Positions 17,562 to 28,908 of a stretch of DNA of 64,000 nt are shown one piece after another. Position 1 is the first letter of the stretch. The number at the start of each line of letters is the position of its first letter. The stretch covers positions 1,116,001-1,180,000 of the forward strand of contig OY725498.1 of assembly GCA_963281255.1 (NCBI GenBank), in the 5' to 3' direction. The stretch is from Aphrocallistes beatrix. Taxonomy: Eukaryota; Porifera; Hexactinellida; Sceptrulophora; Aphrocallistidae. The position numbers were made by a program, and so were the translations under genes. Under the pieces are notes generated by a model. That model did no database searches. It was not told the origin of the DNA and saw only the letters and a list, made by a program, of their open reading frames with translations.

Positions 17562-18914
17562 ATGGCAACAGAAAGGGAAGGGCAAATACAATTGACTCAT
17601 GAACATGCTCCGCGATTAATAGGCAGTGTGTTCGGGAGCTTCGCATACCTCACAATCAAGGATAGAATGCCAGTCATCCTAACTCAGGTTGTAGACACTC
17701 TCCACCAGGAAATAGCGAAATATAACACTGAACAGGAAGATTTGAAGAACAAGTTGGAAGAAGGAAAGAAATTAATCGGTGTTTTATGCGAGATGCGACA
17801 CGAAATGATGACAGACAAGGAGCTAGGTAACCTGGAAAAGGGAGAGAACCTGACCCAATGGAAACAGTTGTACGACTCTTTGGCAGCCAGTAGAAAGGTG
17901 GTTCCTTCCTGGTATAATGTTCCCTGGTTATTCGTCGAGTGCTTTATGTACAGAAAAATTACTGATATTTTCTTGGGGAGTGAACATTTCATCAAATTCG
18001 ATCCGTTTAAAGTTCAAAAAGAAAAAGGATTCCGTTCATCCCTACTGCCAATGCAGTCTTTAGCAGAGTATTTAGTCGCGAAAATTAACAATCTAGAAGG
18101 TGACGTGAGTACCGATGAATTGCATCAAGATTTCGTTAAATTGATTCAGTTTTGTCTGTGGGGCAATAAAACAGATTTGTCATTAATCGCTAAATATGAT
18201 GGCACTCAAGACCTATCTCAACTACAAGCTTCTAGCCATGACCACCTCTCCAACCTTCTATCCAAGATACTCTGTGATGACACCGAATCTATATGGGGTC
18301 TAATATCAAAAGAAAGAGGTGTTAAAAAGCGCATATCGTATGTGTTAGATAATTCCGGATTTGAACTATTCACTGACTTATGTTTCGCGGATTGGCTAAC
18401 TGCTTCCAAATTCGTGAGTCATGTGCATTTCGAGATGAAGAACATTCCATGGTTTGTGTCCGATGTTACCCTTAATGACTTGACCTGGACCCTAGACCAA
18501 CTCAAATCCTCTCCCAACCACAGCCTCAAACTGCTGGCAGAGAGATGGCTGAGATATTTCGAAGAGAAGACATGGACGCATGCTTGTCACCCTTTCTGGA
18601 CCTTAGCGCACCAATTCTCTACGATGCACCGGATCAGCCCTGACCTCTACTCCTCCCTATCCCAGAGCCAGATGGTACTGCTGAAAGGAGATCTCAACTA
18701 CCGGAAACTCCTCGGGGACCGGAATTGGCCGCACACCACGGGGTTTAAAGAAGCATTGGAGGGGTTCTCTCCTGCACATGTTGTCGTTTTGAGGACGCTA
18801 AAGGCTGACCTCGTGTGCGGACTGAAAGAGGGGGTAGCAGAGAGAGCTGGGAAAGAGAATGGGAAATGGATGGTGAGTGGGGAGTATGCGGTCATACAAT
18901 TATCTTCCAAATAA
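17562..18914 (+). CDS. ARMT1: ARMT1-type damage-control phosphatase / carboxyl methyltransferase (DUF89)
   Basis: Single-exon protein of 450 residues. Family landmarks: PWLFVECFMYRKI, CLWGNKTDLSL, YVLDNSGFELFTDL with the metal-binding DNSG, PWFVSDVT, LLKGDLNYRKLLGDRNW and LRTLKAD. DUF89 proteins are metal-dependent phosphatases acting on phospho-metabolites such as fructose-1-phosphate; ARMT1 is also reported to methylate PCNA on acidic residues. The length matches human ARMT1 (441). The ATG lies 4 nt after TCAATTTCAG. The 17282-17561 gap shows no other feature. Confidence 0.94.
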   Translation: MATEREGQIQLTHEHAPRLIGSVFGSFAYLTIKDRMPVILTQVVDTLHQEIAKYNTEQEDLKNKLEEGKKLIGVLCEMRHEMMTDKELGNLEKGENLTQWKQLYDSLAASRKVVPSWYNVPWLFVECFMYRKITDIFLGSEHFIKFDPFKVQKEKGFRSSLLPMQSLAEYLVAKINNLEGDVSTDELHQDFVKLIQFCLWGNKTDLSLIAKYDGTQDLSQLQASSHDHLSNLLSKILCDDTESIWGLISKERGVKKRISYVLDNSGFELFTDLCFADWLTASKFVSHVHFEMKNIPWFVSDVTLNDLTWTLDQLKSSPNHSLKLLAERWLRYFEEKTWTHACHPFWTLAHQFSTMHRISPDLYSSLSQSQMVLLKGDLNYRKLLGDRNWPHTTGFKEALEGFSPAHVVVLRTLKADLVCGLKEGVAERAGKENGKWMVSGEYAVIQLSSK

Positions 18915-19234
18915 ATAACTCGCTCTCATCCCTCTAGGAATCTATACTAGCTAGCAATGTAGGAAGATTGTTAGTTTTATACTTTTCGAATCGAAACATT
19001 CTAGGTTTTGAATTTCGAGGCTATTTGTAAAATATTTTGGATATGTGGCCATTAATCTTACTTACTTCGGTAGACGGAATTGTATTAGAATAATTATATA
19101 CAGATGCGTTGTGATAAAATCGTACTGGAAAACTGCACACGGCACAAGTACACCACGTGCACAATATATCCATTAACTAAATCAAGTAATTTGGCGCGGT
19201 CTACTACACTGTTGCTTCCCCAATGTATTAGTTA
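18915..19234. other. Intergenic, no feature seen
   Basis: A 320-bp AT-rich gap between ARMT1 and CFAP53 (both plus strand). I see no ORF, repeat or RNA gene. A short near-palindrome CACGTGCACAATAT/TGCACACGG lies at about 19135-19165. The 5' end of CFAP53 is marked by CCAATGTATTAG, 3 nt before its ATG. Confidence 0.6.
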
Positions 19235-21986
19235 ATGCAGCTAGAGAGAAGCAGGAGAACGCGGGAGGTAAACGGCCCTACGCCCCACTCAGTGGGAATA
19301 TTCGCACGGCCCACGTACCGCCTGCCCCCCGAGCACTTGATCCTAGAGCGGAGGAAGCAGGAAGAGTTGAGGGACCAAGCCCTCTCCCAGGTGACGAGCC
19401 AGAAGCAGTACGACATGAAGACGACGTGGGAGCAGCAGACAGACAAGAGGATACAGCGCAACCGAGTGAAGAGAGTTGTGGGCGAGTACCAGAGACAGCA
19501 GGAGCATACGCTGGAAGAGAGGAGGGAGACACTGCGGGGACTTCTGTGGCAGGAGGAGGATCAGTGGTTTAGAGAGATGGAGCAGCAGCAGGAGACCGTA
19601 GAGGACCGACAGCAGGCGATGAAAGAAAAGTTGCACCGATACAAATCTCAGAGGGAGCAAGAGCGTCAGCAGGTCGTAGCTAGTAAGCTGGACCAGCAGT
19701 TCAGGAACAATTGCGAGGAGGTTAGTGTCAAACTTAGTTACAAAATAGAGTCATAATTCACTCTGTTTGTATGTATTATATGTATGAAGTGCTTGTTCAG
19801 TTTTAATCGGAGAAAGGTATGAAGCAGAAACTCCAAAATTTGGATCCAGGCATTAGCAGGGGAGTTTTGTATTCAAATATTCACAATTTAGTAGAGACTG
19901 CCCTAAGATGAGACAAAGCTGGTCTAAATCAAAAAGGTTTTGAATGTTTGCATCACCTAGCCATTTAGGAGATTTCCTATTGCGTCAAAAAAAGATTCTT
20001 GACAGAATCAGAAATAAGTAAATTCCCTGCTGAGTGCGATGGAGACATTCTCATCGGCAACATAATCATTACCGTTCATTTTAATAACTGCAATTCCCAG
20101 AGGATATTGGAACTGTCCATTAACCCTACCTTTGATTCCGACCCTGATTTTCTTTTCAGTGGAATACTAGAAAACATCCAGCGTTCCATCTTCATCTCCA
20201 AACCTGAACAAGTGGTTACTTTCACCATCAAACAATCGCTGTAATTAAATTGGTCTGCACATAAACGTTACTGGTCTTGTAATCAATTGATACTCAACAT
20301 ATGAGTGATTTAACATTTAAACTGTCCTCCCTATTGCTTAAACATATTGATTCATGTTTATACATATTTAAACATGTATATTCATGTTTAAACGTGTTTA
20401 AACATGTTTAAACGTGTTTACAAAACCGTGTTTAAACATGTTTAAACATGTTTAAACACGTTTAAACACGTTTAAACATGTTTAATTATTTAATTACCCT
20501 GCAATGAAATCGGATCCATTCTATTTATTGCAGGGACCCCCACATTTCTAAGGTTTCCCCACCGAAATGACTTAATCGGAAATGAGTTAGCAAAATCCAT
20601 AGTACATTGATGTTGAACATTTTTAAAATGAATAAACGTGTTTAAGCATATTTATACATTTTCATACATGTTTGAACATTGTTGATAAATCCTATTGAAT
20701 GCTAGGTTCGTTCTATAATGACGAAGAGGCACATGGATCAGGTCTTTCGAGACAGAGAAGCGCAGCTGAGACAGAGAGAAGAGCAGCGGCTGTACGACCA
20801 GGACGAGGATCGGATGTATGCAGAGCTGTGGCAGAACGACATCGCCTCCAAAGCGCAGCGAGAAGAGAATGAAGCGATGATGCTGATTGAGAGGGATATG
20901 GAGACTCTGAAGATACTGGACCTCCAGACAGCAGCTCTTGAGAAGCAGAAAGAGGAAGCTAGGAGGCTGAGGGAGGAAGAAGCGGTGTTCCTCAGGTATT
21001 TACATACATAATCACGTTTTAATAAAGGGTTAGCCGTGGTTTAATCATGAATGTAACGTGATTAAAACACACACATATATGTATGTATATCTCCTTTTAT
21101 GGTATTAACACACAATTGCAGAGAACAATCACGACTGAGACGAGCTGAGGAAGAGCTGAGCCGTGAAGATAAACGCAGCAGACAGAGAGAGATACGGAAC
21201 ACTCTGGACTACTCGCTCAAACTCAAGCTGAAGAGACAGGCCAAGGAAGTGCAGGAGGAGCTGGCCCTGGACATGAAGATCCTGGAAGAGCTGCTCAACG
21301 CGACGAAAAACGAAGCTCAGGAGACTCTGGCGCGCAAAAGGGAGCGAATGCAGGAGATGCAACTCTACAGGCAGCACCTGACTGAGCAGAAGAAGATTGA
21401 AGATCAGAGGGAGAGAGAGTTGGACGGTCTGATCAATGCAGAGGTTGAGAAGCAGTGGGATAAGCGAGTGGATAACTGGAGACGGGAGAAACAGGCCAGA
21501 GACAAGCTCATGAAGGATGTGCTAGCTGATAGGAAGATTCAGGTAGCATGTGAGACCATGGATGAAACTAATAGAAAATCCCTGCTCTATCACAGCTTGA
21601 ATAAATTCTTATTTGAACACTTGATTGCCATTTTACCTACTTTCTAATACTAGCTTGAAGAGAAGCTAGAGCGGAATCGCATCGAGCAAGACAGTACTGC
21701 AGCCGAGCAGCACCGCATCATGTCCAACATACAGGAACACAAGATCCTGGAAGGACAGCAGAAAGAGGCGATCCTCGCTACCAACCAGAACTACAGACAG
21801 GATCTGCTCTTCCAAATGGATTACCAGGGTAGAGTGAAGGAGCAGGAGAAGCAGCTGGAGCTGATGGAGTTCATGAGAGGGAAAGAGGTTGAGGAGATGT
21901 ACAAAGGGCGAGTGCATAGCGTGCTAGCAAGCGGAACAGATACACACATGCATCCGAGGCGCTCTCAACTAACCTCGTACAAATAG
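19235..21986 (+). CDS. CFAP53: CFAP53 (CCDC11), ciliary coiled-coil protein, 4 exons
   Basis: Exons: 19235-19720, 20706-20995, 21122-21542, 21654-21986; joined length about 510 residues. Nearly the whole protein is charged coiled coil rich in Q, E and R. Diagnostic segments: REVNGPTP near the N-terminus, ASKLDQQFRNNCEE at the end of exon 1, and the terminal HMHPRRSQL. CFAP53 is a microtubule inner protein and basal-body/axoneme component needed for motile cilia and left-right asymmetry in vertebrates. The length matches human (514). The ATG is 3 nt after GTATTAG. Intron 1 (985 bp) holds palindromic array B. Confidence 0.93.
20340..20486. repeat. Palindrome-linker array B, 10-bp period, in CFAP53 intron 1
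   Basis: About a dozen copies of the 8-bp palindrome GTTTAAAC, with 2-nt linkers AT, GT or AC, run to about 20485. Upstream copies are degenerate (CATGTTTATACAT). Scattered relatives occur at 20630-20680. The architecture matches arrays A, C and D but the core sequence differs. Confidence 0.88.
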
Positions 21987-22915
<929 letters not shown>

Positions 22916-23337
22916 CTAAACACCTTCTGTGCATGCACAATCCCAAATAGTTTTAATTGCGTTATTTGGAATAAACACCAGATTATATTCAAAATTATTA
23001 GAACATAAGAAAACTTGGTGGTAGAACACGTCAGGTCCAAATATATTTGTTCAAAAATATACTTTTCAATCCTTTGATCACGCGTTTCATACGTATCAGC
23101 ACTTTTCGCATATTATACAGCTGTTAGTAGGTTGTCAAATTTCTCATTATAGCATGATTAGATTAATGCAGACAGTGGCGTTCGGTGCTGCTTTTAGAGG
23201 ACCAAAAAGGCGTCCGTATTATTCTATATTGTCATATTACGGGCAGAATAGCTAGCAGGATGGTTCATATTAGTTAATAAAAATCCTGATTCCTGACTAT
23301 TTAATTGTGTTGATTTGCCCAGATTCATTTCGGCCAT

Positions 23338-23520
23338 GGGGTTAAGAGGATTATCTTATCTAGGAGGCGAGACGCTCCTTTAGACGTATAATTTTAAGTT
23401 CGACCTTAGGAGCGCGAAAATGTGTAACATCTCCTGTGCCATCTTTTATTTATCGATTTAGGACGGATTAAATTTAGGAGAATGAAACTAGGAGCGTATC
23501 TCGGCGAGGTGTTAACAAAC
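23338..23520 (+). mobile_element. Three-copy MITE family, copy 1 (about 180 bp)
   Basis: It shares with 56085-56262 and, inverted, 46466-46800 the ordered blocks GGATTATCTAGGAGC, GAGACGCTCCTTTAGGCGTA, TTAGGAGCG(C/T)GAAAAT, TTTATCGATTTAGG and TAGGAGCGTATCTC. The ends are short and imperfectly inverted (GGATTAT near the left; the other copies end in a rightward ATAAYACYC). It is non-coding and lies in the ARF-NPHP1 convergent gap (22916-23607), where I see no other feature. Confidence 0.78.
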
Positions 23521-23607
23521 CGATAGAGCACTCTTCGATATTACGTATTGAATCTAAAAACATCGCCATTGATTGGTTATTTATTAATAATGCTACATGG
23601 TTACTTA

Positions 23608-25113
23608 CTAAGTGTTGAAGTGTATTAGTGTTTCTGATATGTTGAAAGGTGTGAAGAGGCAGTTCTGAGAGAGAAGTAGAGAGTCGGATTCATTCTCTCC
23701 TGACAGAACCTCGACAAGATTCTGTTTACTCAGCTGACCTTCTAGCTGAGGCGACACGATGAGTGGGTACACTTTCTGTAGCAGGAACTCGCTGAATACT
23801 TGGTTCTGTACCATCTCGTTCACTCGCTGCAATTTCTTTTTGTTGATAACATTCCATACCTGCACAACGGTCTCCATGAGGAGTGGCTTATCAATCGCGG
23901 TCAGAAACACATATATCTCTGGCGAAGTGAGATTAAGCGTAGAACATTCTAGAATCTGTGAAGCTAACTGTTGGTACCTGTGTGTCAGGGACAGATATGC
24001 CCTGTGTATTATGACGTCATCAGGTAGATTTATGGCCAGATCCTTGCTGCTGCGAGCAATGGGGGAGATACGAACGAAAAGCGTTGGCTTTCTGTTGATA
24101 GAGAAGATACTCTTCTTACTCGTCGGGTTCAAAGTTGGGTCTAAGTCCACGCCACGGTCGAATAGCTTTCCCCCATGCAGCTTTAGTCCGTACGTCCTGT
24201 TTACCAGGCCGGCCTGTAAGTTCTGTTGGAACAGAGACAAACTAGTCCAACCGCTCCCCAGCTCATGCTGTGTACTCTCCTTCTTGTAGCTCACTCCTAG
24301 CTCTAACACCAGTTCGAGATTCGAGTCTGCTCTTTTGACTGAAAATATTAAATCTTTCGAAAGTTCGCTCTTACTCAGTTTCCAAGTTTTCTTGTCCCCA
24401 GTCGAGGTGTCAGCTGGCAGAGAGAGCACATTGGACACCACCCCTGTCCTCTTATCATAGACACACAGTCTCACACACCTTTTCACACCCTCCAACTGTC
24501 CTTCCACATCCGGGACGTTAGAGGCGTAGAGAATCGAGATTTCCTTCTCCAACGCAGGGAATCGTGTCGATTTTCTGCACGGGTCTCTGAAACTAAGTCC
24601 AGTTAGGGAGAGTTTCGGTCTGAAGCGAGATGACAGCATGTGTTCAGGAGATGTGTGAAATTTCGCGAGTGCTGATTCCCTGAAGCCGGCTGGTAGCTCG
24701 ATGCCAAGTCCTTTGAGAGCTAGCTTGAATGCGTCAGGAGCAACGTAGCTTCGAACCTTCTTCCACAAATCCGCTCCGCTTTGTTGCTCTCTACTCACTC
24801 CTTCATCCTCCGTACCCTCTCCTCCCCCTTCCTCCCCCTCTGTGACCACATAGTTCCCCGGAACCAGTCCCTGGTCCCCCTCCTCATTATACGCCAGCAG
24901 CCATCCATCCTTACGACTGTCATCTATCACGTATAGTATGGCATCTTTGGAGAAAGAGAGGTCTTCTGGCTCCTCACTCATGAAGTTGGACACAGCCCTC
25001 ACCTCATACAGGTATTCCAGCTCCGTTACACTATCACCGGAATCCCCTGAGTATTCTTGTGCTTCTGATGGACCGACTCGATCCACTGATCCCAGCGTGG
25101 TAGGGGTTGCCAT
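23608..25113 (-). CDS. NPHP1: NPHP1 (nephrocystin-1), ciliary transition-zone SH3 protein
   Basis: Single-exon protein of 501 residues from the ATG at 25113. An SH3 domain lies near the N-terminus (YEVRAVSNFMSEEPEDLSFSKDAILYV through GLVPGNYV), then an acidic linker, then the nephrocystin homology domain with VRLCVYD, VLELGVSY, GWTSLSLF, YGLKLHGG, FDRGVDLDP and the terminal CLFTPFNISE. NPHP1 organises the transition zone and cell junctions. Human NPHP1 (732 residues) has an N-terminal coiled coil before the SH3 domain that is absent here. An upstream in-frame ATG (25158) lies in the end of a MITE, whereas AACGTTAG is 11 nt before 25113, so I prefer the shorter start. Confidence 0.92.
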   Translation of the reverse strand: MATPTTLGSVDRVGPSEAQEYSGDSGDSVTELEYLYEVRAVSNFMSEEPEDLSFSKDAILYVIDDSRKDGWLLAYNEEGDQGLVPGNYVVTEGEEGGGEGTEDEGVSREQQSGADLWKKVRSYVAPDAFKLALKGLGIELPAGFRESALAKFHTSPEHMLSSRFRPKLSLTGLSFRDPCRKSTRFPALEKEISILYASNVPDVEGQLEGVKRCVRLCVYDKRTGVVSNVLSLPADTSTGDKKTWKLSKSELSKDLIFSVKRADSNLELVLELGVSYKKESTQHELGSGWTSLSLFQQNLQAGLVNRTYGLKLHGGKLFDRGVDLDPTLNPTSKKSIFSINRKPTLFVRISPIARSSKDLAINLPDDVIIHRAYLSLTHRYQQLASQILECSTLNLTSPEIYVFLTAIDKPLLMETVVQVWNVINKKKLQRVNEMVQNQVFSEFLLQKVYPLIVSPQLEGQLSKQNLVEVLSGENESDSLLLSQNCLFTPFNISETLIHFNT

Positions 25114-25145
25114 TACTCGCTTGTCTAACGTTAAATAAACAAGTA

Positions 25146-25286
25146 CTGGTGACTCCACTTAATCGAGTCACGGAAATTTTGCCCCGATTAAGAGTTTCCA
25201 ATTAACTGATGAAATTTAGTGTTAGCTTCTATGTGTGGAAGCCATTCCGTTCCTGGAGACTTGTCCCAATTAAGCGGAGTTGACTG
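25146..25286. mobile_element. 141-bp pogo/Tigger-like MITE upstream of NPHP1
   Basis: Ends CTGGTGACTCCACTTAAT and (inverted) CAGTCAACTCCGCTTAAT are flanked by TA at 25144-25145 and 25287-25288. The ACTCCRCTTAAT core is typical of Tigger-like termini. A related right end (CTTAATTAGCAGGG, inverted) appears at about 59610-59632. The left terminus overlaps the frame extending 5' of the NPHP1 start. The PUS1/NPHP1 divergent gap (25114-25420) holds nothing else evident. Confidence 0.75.
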
Positions 25287-25420
25287 TAATAACAATTTTA
25301 AACCCTGTTGCCATTTAAACACGTTCATCAATATATCGTACTTTTTGGTAATACTATTACTACAACTAAAATACGTAAATATGTCCCTTACTTAATTAAA
25401 TAATGCAGCATATACGTAAC

Positions 25421-26539
25421 ATGTACGTGAAACACTTTTACAAGAATGAAATGATGTCCAACTCGGTCCGTATATTGCAGAGTAAATATTCAGATATCGG
25501 CAAACAACTGGAATCAAAAGGCCCCTCAACCGAACCTGAAATCAAAGAGAGCAAACCCGCTAATAAAAGAAAAGATAAAACTGTCCTTCTTCTTTGCAGC
25601 TATTTGGGACACAAATACTACGGCTCTTCAATTCTGCTGGAGAATGGGAAGATCTTGTATCCGACCATTCAATCCGAACTAATAAAGGCTTTGCATAAAG
25701 CAGGTGCAATTCTAGATTTGCACCTAGCTAATCCGATGGATACTAGGATCCAAACCGCTTCTCGAACCGACAAAGGGGTATCAGCACTGATGCAAGTGGC
25801 CTCTGTGAGAATGGACGTGTCCAAGGATTATTTGGAAAGCTTGAACGCCGCTCTGCCCCCTGAAATCAGGGTGTGGCAGATCCAAAGAACGATGCAAAAT
25901 TTCTGGCCGCGTAGATTATGCAGCACGAGAGAATATGCCTATCTCTGTCCCTCGTATGCTTTCAACCCTAAAAACACTGATCACCTCGAATTTCGAATTC
26001 AGCCAGAATCTAAACTACTGTTACAGGAGTTACTGACGAATTACAAGGGTTTGCATCATTTCAAAAACTTCACTAAACGTATAAAATTTGATGATAACAA
26101 AGGTAAGAAACAAATTTTAGAAGCGTCGGTTGAAGATACTTTCGTTTCAAATAATATGGAGTTTGTCCTTATTCGCATTATAGGCAATGCCTTTTTGCTT
26201 CATCAAATTCGTAAAATGGTTGGTCTGGTTATTTCTGTTATGAAAGGGCATTATCCGAAGTCTATTTTCGAGGAGGCGTTCAGCAATGAAGAAGTTCCTC
26301 TACCACTAGCTCCTGCTTTAGGATTGGTACTAATGTATCAAGCATTTCCGGAGTACAATAAATTGTTGGTGAAATTGGGTCTGCAAAACAAACATCCAAG
26401 TTTAGACATCGACATGACACATCCTAAGATCCAACAGTTCAAGAATGAGGTAATATTCAATCACATAATCAAAAGCGAAGTCAACGAACTCCGTATGTTA
26501 GAATGGCTTAATTCTTATCTTAAAAATCACTTTGAATAA
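25421..26539 (+). CDS. PUS1: PUS1-type tRNA pseudouridine synthase (TruA family)
   Basis: 372 residues from the ATG at 25421; an in-frame ATG at 25403 would add six residues, but the acceptor-like AATAATGCAG ends between the two. The TruA fold is marked by SRTDKGVSA (catalytic Asp at codon 25769-25771), STREYAYLCP and the conserved FLLHQIRKMVGLVISVMKGH. PUS1 makes pseudouridine at tRNA positions 27/28, 34 and 36, in U2 snRNA and in some mRNAs, in nucleus and mitochondria. The segment around the fingers matches PUS1 better than PUS3. The following gene, POLA2, lies 542 bp away on the same strand. Confidence 0.9.
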   Translation: MYVKHFYKNEMMSNSVRILQSKYSDIGKQLESKGPSTEPEIKESKPANKRKDKTVLLLCSYLGHKYYGSSILLENGKILYPTIQSELIKALHKAGAILDLHLANPMDTRIQTASRTDKGVSALMQVASVRMDVSKDYLESLNAALPPEIRVWQIQRTMQNFWPRRLCSTREYAYLCPSYAFNPKNTDHLEFRIQPESKLLLQELLTNYKGLHHFKNFTKRIKFDDNKGKKQILEASVEDTFVSNNMEFVLIRIIGNAFLLHQIRKMVGLVISVMKGHYPKSIFEEAFSNEEVPLPLAPALGLVLMYQAFPEYNKLLVKLGLQNKHPSLDIDMTHPKIQQFKNEVIFNHIIKSEVNELRMLEWLNSYLKNHFE

Positions 26540-26824
26540 AAAACCTTCTCAATAGACAATTAATACCGATTTGAGAAAAAAGCACGAGAAAAGCTTGAAA
26601 AAAGCTTTGTTGTTAATCATTTTAAATTATTCTTAATCGGCTCCTGTAAGGAGAAGCCTTTTTATATGTAGATTCCGAATTTCGCACTTTGTAAGTAATA
26701 ATCTGAATATTTTATGAGTTACTACATAAGTATAAATACATATTTTCACACTTTTTGGAAAAAATCTTATTGTAACCGTAGAATGCCCAGTGGGGACACA
26801 GTGTCCCCGATATCGCGGATGTCT

Positions 26825-26886
26825 CCCAGTCATTTTCTATGGCACTGAAGCCTTATATGGCTTCAGTGCCATAGAAAATGACTGGG
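26825..26886. repeat. Perfect hairpin, 28-bp arms, 6-nt loop
   Basis: The left arm starts CCCAGTCATTTTC and ends GAAGCC, the loop is TTATAT, and the right arm is its exact complement ending GACTGGG. A looser outer symmetry (TAGAATGCCCAG / CTAGGCATTCTA) surrounds it. It lies in the PUS1-POLA2 gap. It may come from a template-switch inversion; a transcribed structured RNA is possible but there is no evidence for one. Confidence 0.93.
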
Positions 26887-26983
26887 CTAGGCATTCTACA
26901 GTTAAGTTCTAAAAGCGAGCTCTCAACAGCTAATTTATGGTATTTCAATAATATGTAGATTTCAGATTTCACACTTACTGGGG

Positions 26984-27016
26984 CTGCACTATCGGTCTGT
27001 CGACCGACGTTTTTTT
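26984..27016 (+). promoter_or_regulatory. Candidate promoter motif upstream of POLA2
   Basis: CTGCA-C-TATCGGTCTGTCGACCGAC followed by a T run. The same 19-base core in the same orientation relative to the gene lies upstream of SEM1 (40332-40362, minus strand); about 30 of 32 positions match. Here it is about 66-98 bp before the POLA2 ATG. The core has dyad symmetry around GTCGAC. It is shared by two unrelated genes and has no surrounding homology that I can see, so a transcription-factor site is more likely than a transposon relic. Confidence 0.6.
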
Positions 27017-27081
27017 CTATTTGTAATGCAAGAAATCGTATAATGAATTGAGAATGTGAATATCTAACGAATTAGCTGATA

Positions 27082-28908
27082 ATGTCGATGGTGACTGAAG
27101 CTGACGTGAAAGAACAGCTGGGCGGCTTCGATATAGAAGTGTCCGACCCAACTGTAATCATCCGGATACAAGATATCTGCAATGAGAATGAAATTCCAGC
27201 TGATCGATTCGTTGACGAATGGATATCATATTCTCTGAAATCAGGCGAATTGAATTTTGTACTCAGTCCGAACGTGTTAGATAAATTCCTCCCAGACCTT
27301 CTGAAATGTTGCAAAGTTATGCCGGCCCCAGGTGCTGAAAAACCGGTTCCAGTGGATGCGGGAGAAGCTAAGAAGCTCGGCGAGTACGTGACGGCAGATG
27401 ATATGGACTTGATTGAGAAGTATGCAGACGAAGACACGAAGCAGAGAGCCAGGAAGGAGATTAGCTCTATACAGGGACTCCTAGCGATGGACGAGAGAGA
27501 GGAGCTGAACTCTCCAATCGTGAAGAAAGATCTCGATGAAGGAACTGCCTACGCTGCTAGAAAGAACCCTTCCACGGTGCTAACAGTCATTAATGAGACT
27601 AACCTACCTGATGATTGGAGAGACCCCAATCAAACCACAACCTGGAAGAACCAATCTCCCCCGACAGACAGACCCCCTTGCACCCTAGTACTAGCCTCCA
27701 GTCACCCCACTGTCCTCCCTCTCACTGCTCCCTACAAGTACATGTTCCCACAGTTCGCGACAGAGGCGAGGGTCATGAGCGAGCTGACGGAGGAGATGGC
27801 AGAGCTGATAGCCATCGAGGCAGATCTGCCTACCTTCGACACCCTGGAGGATGGGGGACAGAATGTATGGGTGTTTGGACGCGTGATACCGGAAATGGAT
27901 CCGGATAATCAGGACTCAAACTTGAGAGCAAATACGTTCGCTCTATTGGGAACGAGAGAGAATCCGCAGAATCGCTGGGTGAAACTCGATTTGTCGGGAA
28001 TGGACAGATATTCGCTATTCCCCGGTCAGAATATCGCCGTGCGCGGGCGAAACGAACCGAACAAAAAGGTCCTCTTTGTGAAAGAATTGAAATTAGGCGT
28101 TCCTCCGCCTTTAGTTGGCCACCCGATCACTACGCACCCTCTCAGCGTGTATATAGCCGCAGGGCCCTATACTCCCGACACCAACCTCAAATTCGAACCG
28201 CTGAGAGACCTCACTCGCGTGGTTAGTGAGGCCAAGCCAGATCTGTTGATTCTGTTCGGACCATTCGTGCCAGATCACAACACTGCTCTCGGCACTAAAG
28301 AGCACCAATGCACTTATAAAGAACTCTTCAAAAAGAAAGTTAAGCCAATCCTTGAGGTTTCGAGAAATTCTGGCACCAAAGTTATCCTCATCCCATCAAT
28401 GAAGGACCTGTTCCACCATCCAATCTTCCCACAGCCCCCCTACCCTGACCTAGACATGACAGAGTACACCACTAAGGGGAAAGAAAACTTGAAACTGTCC
28501 TCTTACGCTCAGCTCTTCCCAGACCCAGCGCAGTTCGATTTCAATAGTGTCAGATTCGCGGTTACTTGCACTGATATAGTGACACATATGGCGAAACAGG
28601 AAGTAGCGATTGAGATGAAAGATCGGTTTTCTCGCATTTTAAACCATTTACTTTTACAGCGTAGATTCTACCCCCTGTTTCCTCCCAGCGAGGAGGTTAA
28701 CTTGGAAATAGTTAAAGGAATTCATCTTGGAATTAACATACGTCCACACGTCATGATACTCGTGTCTCAGATGAAAGAGTTTCTGCGCATGGAAGGCTCC
28801 ACTCTCTGTGTTAATCCCGGAAAACTCACCAAAGGGAAGACAGGTGGCAGTTTCTGTAGACTGAGGATAACAGATACAGAGGTGTCGGGCCAAATTATCA
28901 AAATATGA
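27082..28908 (+). CDS. POLA2: POLA2, DNA polymerase alpha-primase subunit B
   Basis: Single-exon protein of 608 residues. The N-terminal helical domain is at about residues 1-75, a linker follows, then the OB fold and the inactive calcineurin-like phosphoesterase domain of B subunits. Landmarks: LFPGQNIAVRGRN, VYIAAGPYTPDTNLKFEPL, PDLLILFGPFVPDHN, VILIPSMKDLFHHPIFPQPPYP and CVNPGKLTKGKTGGSF. It tethers polymerase alpha-primase to the replisome and does not catalyse. The length equals human POLA2 (598). The ATG is 6 nt after ACGAATTAG; ATG at 27088 is an alternative. A shared motif lies about 70 bp upstream. Confidence 0.95.
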   Translation: MSMVTEADVKEQLGGFDIEVSDPTVIIRIQDICNENEIPADRFVDEWISYSLKSGELNFVLSPNVLDKFLPDLLKCCKVMPAPGAEKPVPVDAGEAKKLGEYVTADDMDLIEKYADEDTKQRARKEISSIQGLLAMDEREELNSPIVKKDLDEGTAYAARKNPSTVLTVINETNLPDDWRDPNQTTTWKNQSPPTDRPPCTLVLASSHPTVLPLTAPYKYMFPQFATEARVMSELTEEMAELIAIEADLPTFDTLEDGGQNVWVFGRVIPEMDPDNQDSNLRANTFALLGTRENPQNRWVKLDLSGMDRYSLFPGQNIAVRGRNEPNKKVLFVKELKLGVPPPLVGHPITTHPLSVYIAAGPYTPDTNLKFEPLRDLTRVVSEAKPDLLILFGPFVPDHNTALGTKEHQCTYKELFKKKVKPILEVSRNSGTKVILIPSMKDLFHHPIFPQPPYPDLDMTEYTTKGKENLKLSSYAQLFPDPAQFDFNSVRFAVTCTDIVTHMAKQEVAIEMKDRFSRILNHLLLQRRFYPLFPPSEEVNLEIVKGIHLGINIRPHVMILVSQMKEFLRMEGSTLCVNPGKLTKGKTGGSFCRLRITDTEVSGQIIKI

